A model generated the notes under the pieces. It did no database searches. It saw only the letters and a program-made list of their open reading frames with translations, and was not told the DNA's origin. From Acidobacteriota bacterium (GTDB lineage Bacteria > Acidobacteriota > Terriglobia > Bryobacterales > Bryobacteraceae), in NCBI GenBank assembly GCA_016201205.1, contig JACQDF010000150.1, positions 1-60,769 of the forward strand: a stretch of DNA of 60,769 nucleotides, read 5' to 3'. Below, piece after piece: positions 1 to 15,586 of this stretch. Position 1 is the first letter of the stretch. Every line of letters starts with the position of its first letter. The position numbers and the translations under genes are program-made.

Positions 1-2
1 TC

Positions 3-113
3 ACCCGCCCTCAGAACCGCCCAACCCTGCGCCTCATGGAATCCCCACTGGTCCAGAATCTGGCCGACGACATACTCGCCAGAGTTGACAGACTGCAGCC
101 GATCCGGCTCTGA
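3..113 (+). CDS. C-terminal end of an unidentified protein (truncated by window edge)
   Basis: An open frame enters from the left edge and ends at TGA 111-113, giving about 36 residues including MESPLVQNLADDILARVD. Third codon positions are mostly G or C, as in the neighbours. The amphipathic C-terminal helix is compatible with many enzyme tails. A CapA-like (poly-gamma-glutamate synthesis) tail came to mind but cannot be supported from so little sequence. It converges on the minus-strand porin gene, with 27 bp between the stop codons. Function is unassigned. Confidence 0.35.
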   Translation, partial: TRPQNRPTLRLMESPLVQNLADDILARVDRLQPIRL

Positions 114-116
114 AAA

Positions 117-140
117 GGGCGTCTTCACGCCGGATTCAGG
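117..140 (-). terminator. Candidate intrinsic terminator of the porin gene
   Basis: On the minus strand, immediately after the porin stop codon, a perfect 5-bp stem (GGCGT/ACGCC, positions 118-122 and 127-131) closes a GAAG tetraloop and is followed by CTTTTC. The stem is short and the T-run has only four residues, so the assignment is tentative. Confidence 0.4.
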
Positions 141-1292
141 TCAGATGGTCTTGGCAAAGTAAAAGATGAGACTGACCAGCGCCGTGTTTTGGTCCTTGAC
201 GCTCGACTGCCCTCTGGCCCGATCAAACACCGCCTGATCAGACCAGTCACGCCGGTACTCAATTCGGGAGAGCAGCGCACTGCCATTGGCGCCCCAAATC
301 TTGTACTCGCCGGTGAGAGTGACTTCTTTGAGCGACTGCGGGCTGCCGGTGGCGAATCCGTCGCGGTCCTTGAACCACTCCACTCGAGGCGCAAAGGCCA
401 GCCGCTTGTTCAAAGCGAACCGGGCTGCTCCGGCGATCCCATACCACCGGTCGCTGCCTGGGCCGACGCGCTTGTCGCTGCCCACGTCAAAGTTGATGTA
501 GAAGGCCGTGCTCGCGGTTGGCGCGACCAGAAGCGTGGTGTCAAACAGGTTGCGCAGCCCCGGTTGAGAAACGCCGTCAATGTCCGGTTTCTCCCGGCCA
601 ACGTGGTAAGTGTGAAACCAGCTCACCTTGCCCACGGTGAGTGCACCCGTCAAACCCACGGTCTTGGCTCCGTTGGTGTCCTTCACGTTGTTCCAGCCGT
701 TCACCAGGTGGACACCGGCCGTATAGTTCTTGTTGACTGGGATCGTTGTCCGCAGGCCCATGTGGTAATAGGGGATCGCCCATGAGAAAAGCAGCGACCG
801 GGAGTAATTCCAATTGCTGTGCGATTCGATGACTTCGGCGCCGGCACTGGTGACAAACTTGCCGAAATCAAACTGCAATCCTTTGTTCTTCCACGGTTTT
901 GCACTCACGTACGCCTGCTGGATGTAACGAAAAGCCTGGCCCGCCTGCTCGGCTCCGTGAACGATCTGCGTCGTGCGTCCGAAGCCGAAATCCGCGCGGA
1001 ACCCGATCGGCTCAACCGGCGTCTCGATGGCCAGTTCCCCGTAGTTGATGTCAACGGTGTTTGTCCTGATGTCGAAGTTGCGGTAAGAGTTCACCTTCGA
1101 CGCTGGATCGCTGAAATTCCGGTTGTAGTTGCCGTCGATCAGACCGTATAGTTTGACCCTGTGCCAGTAGCCTTTGGGGGGATCCGGTGGCGGAGTAGCG
1201 TCGGACGACGACGAGGAGGTTTGAGCTATGCCCGCAGCCGCTGCTGATAGCCAGACAGCCAGTGTGGAGAGACACCAATAGTAACGATTCAT
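141..1292 (-). CDS. Outer-membrane beta-barrel protein (BBP2/OmpL-like porin)
   Basis: The 383-aa product has a clear Sec signal peptide (MNRYYWCLSTLAVWLSAAAAG, cleavage after IAQ). A series of alternating polar and aromatic strands follows, ending in the terminal strand LVSLIFYFAKTI. Motifs such as YGLIDGNYNRNF near the start and GFGRTTQIV, FDFGKF and GEYKIWGANG later resemble the putative beta-barrel porin-2 family, an outer-membrane channel. AAGGAAG lies just before the ATG. It is transcribed divergently from amtB across a 339-bp gap, so the channel may help small nitrogen compounds cross the outer membrane. That role is inferred from position only. Confidence 0.75.
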   Translation of the reverse strand: MNRYYWCLSTLAVWLSAAAAGIAQTSSSSSDATPPPDPPKGYWHRVKLYGLIDGNYNRNFSDPASKVNSYRNFDIRTNTVDINYGELAIETPVEPIGFRADFGFGRTTQIVHGAEQAGQAFRYIQQAYVSAKPWKNKGLQFDFGKFVTSAGAEVIESHSNWNYSRSLLFSWAIPYYHMGLRTTIPVNKNYTAGVHLVNGWNNVKDTNGAKTVGLTGALTVGKVSWFHTYHVGREKPDIDGVSQPGLRNLFDTTLLVAPTASTAFYINFDVGSDKRVGPGSDRWYGIAGAARFALNKRLAFAPRVEWFKDRDGFATGSPQSLKEVTLTGEYKIWGANGSALLSRIEYRRDWSDQAVFDRARGQSSVKDQNTALVSLIFYFAKTI

Positions 1293-1631
1293 ACAGCTTC
1301 TTCCTTTGTTCAGCCCAGCCTGCCGGACGACCGCGCTAAGTCCAAACCCATTGCTTACGCCCGGTGGTAAGTTTCACGAGGAGGTCCGGACTCCTCACTT
1401 GGGAATCTAACATCCGGACCACTACCCCACAACACAATATTTCTTATGGCCTATATCCAAAAAACTTCTATCCGGCTCCTGTTCAAAATGAAACGTTGCA
1501 GAATCAACCAGTTCCGCCGAACCAATAGAAAATTTCAATCACCCCGATAGAAAGCTTTGTCTTGTTCGCGCCGTATCGACGGAGGGATTATGTGAGGGAC
1601 CCCTGATTCCCCCCTGTTCCGAGGTTTTTGA
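1293..1631. promoter_or_regulatory. Divergent porin/amtB control region with a GGTCCGGA inverted repeat
   Basis: This 339-bp non-coding stretch separates two divergent genes. It is more AT-rich than its surroundings around 1425-1550. GGTCCGGA (1383-1390) and its exact inverse TCCGGACC (1413-1420) are separated by 22 bp, which would suit a dimeric regulator. I looked for a sigma-54 GG-N10-GC element, as expected for nitrogen-controlled amtB genes, and did not find a convincing one. AmtB has only a weak Shine-Dalgarno sequence (GAGG). Confidence 0.45.
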
Positions 1632-3005
1632 ATGACTAAGCTGCTTACACTGCTTCCTCTGTCGGGCCTTGCGGCGCTGGCGCAACAGGCGCCGCCGGAC
1701 AAGATCGCCGCGCTCGAAGCCGCCGTCCAATCCGCGCAATCCGCCGGCGACAATGCCTGGATGCTCACCAGCTCGGCTTTGGTGCTGATGATGACGGGCC
1801 CCGGGCTCGCCCTTTTCTACGGAGGACTCGTCCGCAAGAAGAACGTGCTGGGCACCATGATGCACAGCTTCATCCTCATGGCTCTGATCACCGTGATCTG
1901 GGCTGTCGTTGGCTACAGCCTCGCGTTCGCCGAGGGTTCCCCCTTTATCGGAGATCTCCGCTATCTCTTTCTGAACGGCGTCGGCTTGACGCCCAACGCC
2001 GACTATGGCGCGACTGTCCCGCACCAGACGTACATGATCTACCAGTTGATGTTCGCCATCATCACGCCGGCGCTGATCTCCGGCGCGTTTGCCGAGCGCA
2101 TGAAGTTCAGCGCCATGCTGCTGTTCATGACGCTGTGGGCTTTGATCGTCTACTTCCCTCAGGCGCATATGGTGTGGGGCAAAGGCGGGCTGCTCAACGC
2201 CTTCCTCGGAGGCAAGATCCCCTGCTTTGACTTTGCCGGCGGCACCGTCGTCCACATCACATCAGGCGTATCGGCGCTCATCTGTGCGCTTTACATGGGC
2301 AAGCGTCACGGCTTTGGAACCGAACCCATGAAGCCGCATAATCTTACGCTCAGTGTCATCGGCGCGTGCCTGCTCTGGGTCGGCTGGTTCGGATTCAACG
2401 CCGGCAGCGCCGTGGCGTCATCTTCTTTGGCCACCAGCGCCTTTGTCGCCACTCACTTCGCCACCGCCGCCGCCGTCATCGGCTGGCTGGTGGCCGAGTG
2501 GATGCACAACGGCAAGCCGAGCGTGCTGGGCGGCATCTCGGGAGCCGTCGCCGGCCTGGTCGCCATCACGCCGGCATCCGGTTTCGTCAAGCCGATGCCC
2601 GCGCTGCTGATCGGCTTTCTCGCCGGGGCGATCTGCTTTTTCTTTGTTGCCATTGTCAAGAACAAGTTCGGTTATGACGATTCGCTGGACGCGTTTGGTG
2701 TCCATGGAATCGGAGGCACGCTCGGCGCGCTCCTCACCGGCGTTTTCGCCACTAACGAGATCAACAATGCGCTTAAGGATTCCGCCGGCAAGCCGCTGGC
2801 GCTCGGTCTGGTCGATGGAAATCCCGGCCAGGTTCTGAACCAGGCGATGGGATGCCTGATCGCCTGGTCTCTCGCCATCGTGGGCACCTTCATCATCCTG
2901 AAAATATGCGATATGGTGTTTGGCGTGCGCGTGGACACCGACCATGAAGTCCAAGGACTGGATCTCGCCATGCACGGCGAGGAAGGCTACAATCTGGAGG
3001 CCTGA
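1632..3005 (+). CDS. amtB: Ammonium transporter AmtB
   Basis: This 457-aa Amt/Rh channel moves ammonium across the inner membrane. A signal-like first helix and a short charged helix (about residues 20-40) precede the eleven-helix core. Visible family features are D200 in FDFAGG, the pore twin histidines H208 (VVHITSG) and H358 (FGVHGIGG), and GFNAGSA. The C-terminal tail after GVRVDTDHEVQGLD is the usual PII-docking region. The gene is followed 16 bp later by the PII gene, the classic amtB-glnK pair in which PII plugs the channel when nitrogen is sufficient. Length and motifs are normal. Confidence 0.96.
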   Translation: MTKLLTLLPLSGLAALAQQAPPDKIAALEAAVQSAQSAGDNAWMLTSSALVLMMTGPGLALFYGGLVRKKNVLGTMMHSFILMALITVIWAVVGYSLAFAEGSPFIGDLRYLFLNGVGLTPNADYGATVPHQTYMIYQLMFAIITPALISGAFAERMKFSAMLLFMTLWALIVYFPQAHMVWGKGGLLNAFLGGKIPCFDFAGGTVVHITSGVSALICALYMGKRHGFGTEPMKPHNLTLSVIGACLLWVGWFGFNAGSAVASSSLATSAFVATHFATAAAVIGWLVAEWMHNGKPSVLGGISGAVAGLVAITPASGFVKPMPALLIGFLAGAICFFFVAIVKNKFGYDDSLDAFGVHGIGGTLGALLTGVFATNEINNALKDSAGKPLALGLVDGNPGQVLNQAMGCLIAWSLAIVGTFIILKICDMVFGVRVDTDHEVQGLDLAMHGEEGYNLEA

Positions 3006-3009
3006 CTAG

Positions 3010-5833
<2,824 letters not shown>

Positions 5834-5867
5834 GCCGGCGCCACCCCCGATACCAGGACACGCACGC

Positions 5868-5883
5868 TAAAATCAAGAGATTC
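5868..5883 (+). promoter_or_regulatory. Candidate leaderless promoter of proS
   Basis: TAAAAT (5868-5873) lies exactly 10 nt before the ATG, and no Shine-Dalgarno sequence is visible. Initiation 6-7 nt after a -10 box would put the RNA start within a few bases of the start codon. Confidence 0.45.
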
Positions 5884-7580
<1,697 letters not shown>

Positions 7581-7584
<4 letters not shown>

Positions 7585-8699
7585 CCGACTGGCGCGCCAT
7601 CCGGGAAGAATTCCCCGCACTGCGACACTGCACCTTTCTGAACACCGCCACCTTCGGCCAGCTTCCGCGCCGCACGACGGAGGCGGTGGCGCGCCATTTC
7701 GCCCGCCGCGATGAGTTTGCCTGCGCTGATTTTCTCGATTGGTTCAATGACGCCGACGCCATCCGCGCTTTGATCGCGCGTCTGGTGAACTGCCAGCCCG
7801 AGGACATTGCGTTCTTTCCCAACGCCGCCACGCCGCTCGGCCTGCTCGCGCACGCCATTGACTGGCGGCCCGGCGACCGCGTCCTCACGCTCGAAGACGA
7901 ATTTCCGAATCATCTGTACGTGGCCCGGGCTCTGCCCTGCGCGGCTGCCGACGTCGTCCCGTTTGAGCGCTTCTTCGACCACCTGACGCCGCGCACGCGT
8001 CTTGTCATGCTCTCGACTGCGAGCTACACCACCGGCTTCCGCCCGCCGCTCGAGCTCATTGCCGCTGCCTGCCGCGCCAGTGGCACAATTCTCTACATCG
8101 ACGGCACGCAGAGCGCCGGCGCTCTGCGATTCGATTGTGCCGCCATTCAGCCGGACATGTTCGTTGTCGACGGCTACAAGTGGCTGCTGTCGCCAAACGG
8201 CGCCGGCTTTGCCTATGTCCATCCGCGAGTCCGCCAATGGATGCGCCCGGCGATCATCGGCTGGCGAAGCGACCGCCGCTGGCGCGAAGTCAACGCGCTG
8301 CACCACGGCGCCCCAGAGTTTAATTCCGCGGCCGAGCGCTATGAAGGCGGCATCCTCTCCTTTCCCTCCATTTACGGCATGGGCGCCTCAGTGAATCTGA
8401 TGATCGGGATCGGCCCCGAAGTCATCGAGCAGCGGGTGATGGCGCTGGCCGGTTATGCGCGTGACGGACTCCGTACGCTCGGCGCGCGGTTGCTCAGCGA
8501 TGAATCGCCGCACTATGACTCGCCGATCATCGCCGCCCGCTGGCCGCATCGCGATTCAGCGAAGCTCTTCGAGGAGCTTCGCCGGCGCCGCATCCTGGTG
8601 GCCGCCCGGCACGGCAATCTCCGCGTCTCGGCGCACTTCTACAATCTGGAAGACGACATCGATACACTCGTCAGAGAACTTCGCGAACTCGTGCGATGA
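7581..8699 (+). CDS. Class-V aminotransferase-fold PLP enzyme (cysteine desulfurase-like)
   Basis: The 372-aa product has the fold-type I PLP pattern of class V aminotransferases: NTATFGQLP near the N-terminus, PLP-ring Asp174 in [11 protein letters not shown] and Schiff-base Lys200 in [12 protein letters not shown]. It resembles isopenicillin N epimerase/selenocysteine lyase-like proteins. No clear catalytic cysteine loop of a true sulfur-mobilising IscS is visible, so the substrate is unknown. It is translationally coupled on both sides, with 4-bp overlaps to proS and to the OPT transporter. This suggests a role in amino-acid or peptide catabolism. Confidence 0.8.
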
Positions 8700-10597
8700 A
8701 GCCTGAACTCACCGTCAAAGCCGTCGCTCTCGGCCTCATCCTGGCCTTTGTTTTCGGCGCCGCCAACGCCTACATCGGCATGCGCGCCGGACAGACGGTG
8801 GCCGCCACGATTCCCGCTGCCGTCATCGCGCTGGCGCTGTTCCGGCTGCCCGCCTTCCGCGGCGGCGTCCTCGAACAGAACATCGTGCGCACGGCGGCCA
8901 GCGTCGGCGAAGCGCTGGTGGCCGGCGCGATCTTCACCATGCCCGCGTTTCTGCTGGCGGAGATCGACGGCAGGCCGCTCTGGACCAGCCTGCGCGAGCA
9001 CTATTGGGAAGCCACCGCGATCATGCTGGTGGGGGGGCTTATGGGTGTGTTCTTCATCATCGCGCTGCGGCGGCCGCTGTGCGTCGATGCCGGGCTGCCC
9101 TGGCCGGAGAGCGTCGCCAGCGCCGAGATCGTGAAAGCGGGCCAGAAGAAGGGAGAAGCGGCGCGCATCATCTTCGGGGCGATGGCGTTCGGGGCGCTGA
9201 TGCAATTCCTGAAATCGGACAAAGGATTTCAGATGTTCCGCGAGTACCTCGAAGGCACGCTCCGGTTCAAGCAAGCGGTCATCCACACCGTCACCGCGTC
9301 CATCGCCATTCCCTGGTCCACGCCGAGCATGTCGCCGGCGCTGATCGGCATTGGCTACATCATCGGTTTTCGCACATCGTCCATTAACTTTGCCGGCGGC
9401 GTGATTGCGTGGTGGCTGCTGATCCCGCTGCTGATGACGGCGCCGCAGTTCGGCGGCCCATCGGCCGACACGGCGGGAGTATGGCGAAACATTGTCCGCC
9501 CGGTCGCCGTCGGAGCCATGCTGGTGGCCGCGGCCAACACGATGTGGTCGATCCGCGGCTCGCTGGCCGCTTCGTTCAAGGGCGCGATGAAAGCTTCGTC
9601 GCTCGACTCCCGCTCCGCGGTGGAGGCAACCGAGCAGGACATTCCGCTGAAATGGGTGATCCTCGCCAGCATTGCGCTGCTGATTCCGATCACGGCGATC
9701 TATTACTTCTTTACAGGCAAGTTCGTCGCGGCCGCGGTCACCTCACTGGTGATGGCGTTCACCGGCTTTCTGCTGTCGGCCGTCGGCGGCTACCTGGTGG
9801 GGCTGGTGGGCAGCAGCAACCAGCCGCTCTCCGGACTCACCCTGTCCGCGCTGCTTCTGTCCGCGCTGGTGATTCTGGCGATCGGAGTGACCGGCGCTCC
9901 TGGCGTGGCCGCCGTGCTCGGCGTGGCGGCGGTGATCGCGTGCGCATGCAGCGTGTCCGGCTCGCTGATTCAGGACCTGAAAGCGGGCCATCTGCTCGGC
10001 GGCACGCCGTGGAAGATGCAGCTTGTCGAGATCCTCGCGGTGACGCTGCTGGCGTTCTTCCTGATGGGCCCGATCATCGCTTTGCACGAAGCGAATCTGG
10101 CGACCGGCGGCATCGGCGGCCGCGCGCTGCCGGCGCCGCAGGCGGGGCTGATGGCGCAGCTTGCCAAGGGCATTGTCGGCGGCGAGATGGCGTGGGGCCT
10201 GCTTGCGCTTGGCGCGGCGTTCGCTCTTGCGCTGATTCTGGCGGGCGCGCGGGCGCCGATGCTGATCGCCGTCGGCATGTATCTTCCTTTCGACACCTCG
10301 GCTGCGATCTTCCTGGGCGGCGTGCTCAAGCGCATCACCGAAGCCATTGTCGCGCGCCGCCCGGAACCCGAGCGCCTGGAAATCGAAGAGAAAGGCACGC
10401 TCATCGCATCCGGTCTTGTCTCGGGCGAAGCCATCATCGGAATTGTGCTCGCGGTGACGTACCTGGCGGGGATACCGTCGTTTGGCCGGATGCCCGGATT
10501 CGACACCGCGGGAAGCTGGCTGTCGATCGCCGGCTTTGCGGCCATCGCCTACGTGCTGGTGGCGATTCCGGCGCGGCGCACCACCACCAGCGTCTGA
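8696..10597 (+). CDS. OPT family oligopeptide transporter
   Basis: The 633-aa polytopic inner-membrane protein has roughly 14-16 hydrophobic segments. OPT features include FVFGAANAYIGMRAGQTVAATIPAA at the start, IPWSTPSMSPALIGIGYI, GGVIAWWLLIPL and VSGSLIQDLKAGHLLGGTPWKMQ. Prokaryotic OPT proteins import peptides or metal-chelator conjugates, probably with protons. It overlaps the upstream PLP enzyme gene by ATGA. Its last 49 bp overlap, tail to tail, the minus-strand phosphatase gene. Confidence 0.9.
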   Translation: MKPELTVKAVALGLILAFVFGAANAYIGMRAGQTVAATIPAAVIALALFRLPAFRGGVLEQNIVRTAASVGEALVAGAIFTMPAFLLAEIDGRPLWTSLREHYWEATAIMLVGGLMGVFFIIALRRPLCVDAGLPWPESVASAEIVKAGQKKGEAARIIFGAMAFGALMQFLKSDKGFQMFREYLEGTLRFKQAVIHTVTASIAIPWSTPSMSPALIGIGYIIGFRTSSINFAGGVIAWWLLIPLLMTAPQFGGPSADTAGVWRNIVRPVAVGAMLVAAANTMWSIRGSLAASFKGAMKASSLDSRSAVEATEQDIPLKWVILASIALLIPITAIYYFFTGKFVAAAVTSLVMAFTGFLLSAVGGYLVGLVGSSNQPLSGLTLSALLLSALVILAIGVTGAPGVAAVLGVAAVIACACSVSGSLIQDLKAGHLLGGTPWKMQLVEILAVTLLAFFLMGPIIALHEANLATGGIGGRALPAPQAGLMAQLAKGIVGGEMAWGLLALGAAFALALILAGARAPMLIAVGMYLPFDTSAAIFLGGVLKRITEAIVARRPEPERLEIEEKGTLIASGLVSGEAIIGIVLAVTYLAGIPSFGRMPGFDTAGSWLSIAGFAAIAYVLVAIPARRTTTSV

Positions 10598-12213
10598 TCG
10601 TCAGCCGCCGGCGCTCCCTCGCACCACTCCGTTACGCGTGTCTGCACATGATCGATCAGATCGGCGAGCGGCGCTGTTTGCTTTTCCAGCACCGCTTCCG
10701 CCAGCCGGTCGAGGCCGAACTCCTCGCCGGCTTTGTTTTCGGGCTCGGTGATTCCATCACTGTACATCATCAGCAGATCGCCGGGCTCCATCTTCCCGGC
10801 TGAATCTTCGTACGTGAGGAACGGGATCAGGCCCACCACCGGCCCGCCGGGCATCAGCTTCTCGACTGCGCCGTTGGCGCGCACCAGCAGCGGAGGATTA
10901 TGGCCCGCGTTGACGAACGTCATGACGCCCGAGACCACGTCGATGGCGCAGGCAAACAGCGTGATGAAGCGGTTCGGGCGGCAAGTGGCGTTCATCGAGC
11001 GGTTGAGGCGCGAAACGAAATCCGCCACGCTCTGGCAATCCTCGGCCATCGCCGTCACCCGCGCCTGAAGGTTCATCATCATCAGCGCGGCGGGCATTCC
11101 TTTGCCCGCGACGTCGGCCACGATCAGCGTCTCGCGGCCGTCGCCCAGGCGCAGGTAGTCGAAGTAATCGCCTCCGATCGTGCGGCAGGGCAGCGTCTGC
11201 CCCACTGCTTCGAGCCCGGCCCACTCCGGCGGGGCCGTGGGGAGATGGCGCTGCTGGATCTCGGCCGCCTGCCTCAGCTCGATGGCGTGACGCCGCTCGG
11301 CTTCCTCGATAGCGGCCAGACGCTCCCGCTCAATGCGCATGGCGGCGACGTTCGCCATCACCGTGAGCAGATTCAGATCTTCGCCGGTGAACTTGCGGAA
11401 GAAGTGATGCGAATCGAGGTAGATCAGCCCGATCACGCGGTCGTCGGTTTGCAGCGGCACGGCCATCAGCGACTGCACGCCGCTCAGCACGATGCTCTGC
11501 CGCTGCTGCAACAGCTCGTCTTGGGTCACGTTCTGAATCAGCACCGAGGTGCGCTCCTTGATGACGCGGTCGCGCACGGCCGTGCTGATGCGAAAGTCGC
11601 CGCCGTGCAACGCCTTGGGCACCAGATCGTCGCCCTCCTGCACCATCAGCAGGCCGCGCTCGGCGCTGACCGCCTCCATCGCAAGGTCCAGGATCACGTC
11701 AAACAGCTCGGCCAGCGGGCGCCGCATCACCAATTCGCGCCCGGCGCGGATCAGCGCCTGGAGCGGCGTGGCCCATTGCTTGCCCGGCGTCGAGAGCCCC
11801 GTCTCGGTCACTACGTCGCCGGCGGCCAGCACTTCATCGAGCGTCGTGGAAACCGTCTGGTGGCTGGATTCGTCGATCGACTCGGCGTCGAAGACCACGG
11901 TCTGGGCCATCGCTTCCTGCTGGCCGAAGACGAGGGTGACGCGGCTGGCGATGATGCGGTCGCCAATCTTGAGGACATGCCTGCCCAGAATGCGGTCGCC
12001 ATTCACGAGGGTGCCGTTCTTGCTGCCCATGTCGCGGACAATCCAGTCGCCGCCATCAGGCTCGATGACCAGGTGCTGGCGCGACAGGCCGGCGTCTTCG
12101 GGAAACGGCAGCTCGCAGGTTGCGCCTCGGCCGAGGATGATCTGCTTGTCTTCCAGGCGCAGGATGCGCATGCCGCCATCGGCCACGGTGATGAAAAGTT
12201 CGCGCGGATTCAC
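10549..12213 (-). CDS. FHA-GAF-PP2C (SpoIIE/RsbU-type) protein phosphatase
   Basis: The 554-aa cytoplasmic regulator has three domains. An FHA domain (about 5-95) shows ILGRGATCELPF, LSRQHLVIE and SKNGTLVNG. A GAF domain (about 165-310) follows. The C-terminal SpoIIE-type PP2C (about 345-550) has IGGDYFDYLRLGDG, VADVAGKGMPAALMM and the closing metal motif DDQTLVVVRR. Such proteins dephosphorylate anti-anti-sigma factors or two-component partners. FHA would recruit a phosphothreonine protein, perhaps a Ser/Thr kinase substrate, but no such kinase lies nearby. It starts 39 bp after the NtrX-like gene stop and may be the last gene of that operon. Confidence 0.92.
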   Translation of the reverse strand: MNPRELFITVADGGMRILRLEDKQIILGRGATCELPFPEDAGLSRQHLVIEPDGGDWIVRDMGSKNGTLVNGDRILGRHVLKIGDRIIASRVTLVFGQQEAMAQTVVFDAESIDESSHQTVSTTLDEVLAAGDVVTETGLSTPGKQWATPLQALIRAGRELVMRRPLAELFDVILDLAMEAVSAERGLLMVQEGDDLVPKALHGGDFRISTAVRDRVIKERTSVLIQNVTQDELLQQRQSIVLSGVQSLMAVPLQTDDRVIGLIYLDSHHFFRKFTGEDLNLLTVMANVAAMRIERERLAAIEEAERRHAIELRQAAEIQQRHLPTAPPEWAGLEAVGQTLPCRTIGGDYFDYLRLGDGRETLIVADVAGKGMPAALMMMNLQARVTAMAEDCQSVADFVSRLNRSMNATCRPNRFITLFACAIDVVSGVMTFVNAGHNPPLLVRANGAVEKLMPGGPVVGLIPFLTYEDSAGKMEPGDLLMMYSDGITEPENKAGEEFGLDRLAEAVLEKQTAPLADLIDHVQTRVTEWCEGAPAADDQTLVVVRRAGIATST

Positions 12214-12252
12214 GGGGACCCCTCCAGCCTACCGGAAACAACCAGGGACAGG

Positions 12253-13574
<1,322 letters not shown>

Positions 13575-13596
<22 letters not shown>

Positions 13597-15020
13597 GATG
13601 GTTCTTCCACGGCGGCCGGAGCAGCCGGCGTGACGCTGGCGTCGGGCAAAGTGACCCGGAAGCCGGCCCCGCCCAATTCGCCGGGAACGGGCGCAATGTC
13701 GCCGCCCGACAGCAGCGCGCTCTTGCGGGCGATGGAAAGGCCCAGGCCCATGCCGGATCTCTTGAAGGAAATGGTGGGCTCGAACAGCGTCTCTCGCGAG
13801 TGCAGGCTGAGCCCCGGTCCCGAATCGTGCACTTCAAGAATCACCTTGCTGTTGGCGACGCCGGTGACCGCCAGCACGACGCCGCCCGGCCCGGCGGCTT
13901 CGGCCGCGTTTTCGAGCAGATTCGTCAGAATGCCGCGCGCCAGATCTTCATCGGCGGTTGCATGCGGGCGCCTCGAGGAAAGCCGCAGGTTGTACAGCAC
14001 CTCCGGATGCGCATTGCGCAGGAAGCTGACGCGCTCCTCGACGATGGCGTTCACGTCCAGATCCGCCAGGCGCACCGGCGGCTCGGCGGCCAGATCCGAG
14101 AACGCGCGGACTCGCCTCTCGAGCCGGTTGACTTCGTCGACGATGATCTGCGCCGCCTGCTCGAAGAAGACGGGATCGGCGCCGGCGGGCTGCCGCGCGG
14201 CCATTTCCTCGATCGTCAGGCGGATCGGCGTGAGCGAGTTCTTGATCTCGTGCGCCATCTTGCGTCCGAGCGCCTGCCAGCTCGCCAACCGCGTCAGCAA
14301 GACCAGCCGCTCGCGGCTTTGCCGGAGCTGCTCCGCCATGTGATTGAAGGCTTCCAGTGCAGCGCCGATCTCGTCCCGCCGCCCTGTCCGGACACGCACC
14401 GCCATATCGCCGGCAGCCAGCCGCTGGAGCGCCCCGGTCAACTCTTGCACCGGACGCGAGATGCGTTGCGCGAAGAACACCAGCGCCGCCAGAGTGACCA
14501 TGCCGGCGGCCGCGCCAATCAGCAGCAGCGTCAGAAGAAAGCCGCGGCGCAGATCGCGTTCCCTCGATGCCTCGACGCGCGCCCGCGCTTCAGTGAACAG
14601 CTCGGTCAGCCGCGCCATCTGGACGCCGCCGAGAGCACTGGAGTATACCAGCACGGCGTCCGCGCGGCGCTCGATCAGCTCGAGGACGCTGCCATTCGAG
14701 CCGCCCAGAACAAAGCGTTCCTGGTCGCCGGAATCCCAGAAAGCGGCGATTTCGGCCGGCCAGCTCTTTTTCTCCTCGAGCGGATGCAGAACCGGCTTCA
14801 GGCGGCCGCGTTCTGCATCCGCCCGCAGATTTTCACGCGAAAGATGATAGAACTCGCGGCCGGTTTTCTCGAGCGCTTTGGACAATTCATCGATCTCGCG
14901 CGTCGAGGCGAGCGAAAGGCTGCGCTCCAGCAGCGACGTAGTCACCCACAGGGACAGCCCGAGCGGCGCCAGCGTCGCCAGAAGAAAGGCCGCCAGCAGG
15001 CGGTTGCGCAGGCGGTTCAT
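13575..15020 (-). CDS. Membrane sensor histidine kinase (NtrY-like)
   Basis: This 481-aa kinase begins MNRLRNRLLAAFLLATLAPL. The longer frame upstream only shadows the DUF4390 gene, and the chosen ATG overlaps that gene's TGA (ATGA, 15017-15020). TM1 is at about 9-29, an extracytoplasmic sensor region at about 30-155, and TM2 at about 160-184. HAMP follows, then the HisKA helix with His257 (MAHEIKNSLTPIRL). HATPase boxes are N (LLENAAEA), G1 (VHDSGPGLS) and G2 (GMGLGLSI). It phosphorylates the adjacent response regulator. The stimulus is unknown, but genes for an outer-membrane barrel and a secreted DUF4390 protein precede it. Confidence 0.92.
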
Positions 15021-15586
15021 GGGCGAATGTCGTTCAAACGAAGCGGGCCCCACTCGAGGCTCCAGCGAGCCTGCTGGACGCGGGCCGGGCGGCTGAAAAT
15101 CTCGATCAACGCGGTGAGGCTGATCGCGGGCTCGGAAGAGAGATCGGAAGGGCTGCGCGGCTCCTCGGCGCGCACCTCCAGCCGCGCCGTCAACGGCCGG
15201 TCCGCCGCGATGCCTTCCGTCGAGACGGAGAGGGTTTCCAGACACCAGGCTTCCGCGGCGTTCCGCGCCAGGTGCGAGGCGGACCTGCGCTGCGGGCGGT
15301 CGCGGCTGAAGCTTGTCACTGAAAAGCGCTCCTCCCAAAGATCGTAGCTGATGATAAAGCGCTCGAGTACGCGCCGCAAGGCGCCGCCGGAGGCATTCAG
15401 ACTGAGATGGAAATCAAACGCCACCGCGCGACCGTTGTGGAGCTGATCGAGCGGCCTGCCCGTCAGAAAGCGCAGGTCCGGCGCCGAAACCCGGAGCTCT
15501 TTCCCATTCCAGGACGCCTTCAGCCCCTGGCCGCGAAGAAGATGAGGGGCCAGGTGCAGCGTCAGGAGCAGGAACAGCGCCGTCAT
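15017..15586 (-). CDS. DUF4390 family secreted protein
   Basis: The 189-aa product has an N-terminal signal segment (MTALFLLLTLHLAPHLLRGQ). The rest is a beta-rich domain with ELRVSAPDLRFLTG, FIISYDLWEERFSV and LTARLEVRAEE. It matches the DUF4390 type, which is often encoded directly upstream of ntrY-ntrX. It is probably periplasmic and could present a signal to the kinase sensor region. Molecular function is unknown for the family. It overlaps the barrel gene by 1 bp and the kinase gene by 4 bp, so translational coupling is likely. Confidence 0.8.
   Translation of the reverse strand: MTALFLLLTLHLAPHLLRGQGLKASWNGKELRVSAPDLRFLTGRPLDQLHNGRAVAFDFHLSLNASGGALRRVLERFIISYDLWEERFSVTSFSRDRPQRRSASHLARNAAEAWCLETLSVSTEGIAADRPLTARLEVRAEEPRSPSDLSSEPAISLTALIEIFSRPARVQQARWSLEWGPLRLNDIRP

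Noticed and set aside
1400-1631. Sigma-54 (GG-N10-GC) promoter before amtB
   Set aside because: No match with the right spacing was found around the TTGCA at about 1496 or elsewhere in the gap.
15021-15338. N-terminal extension of the histidine kinase frame
   Set aside because: It lies inside DUF4390 in another frame, and the ATG at 15020 gives the standard TM1 start with an ATGA overlap.
13800-15347. 515-aa plus-strand open frame opposite the histidine kinase
   Set aside because: Shadow of the kinase and DUF4390 genes; no domain motif, low-complexity composition.
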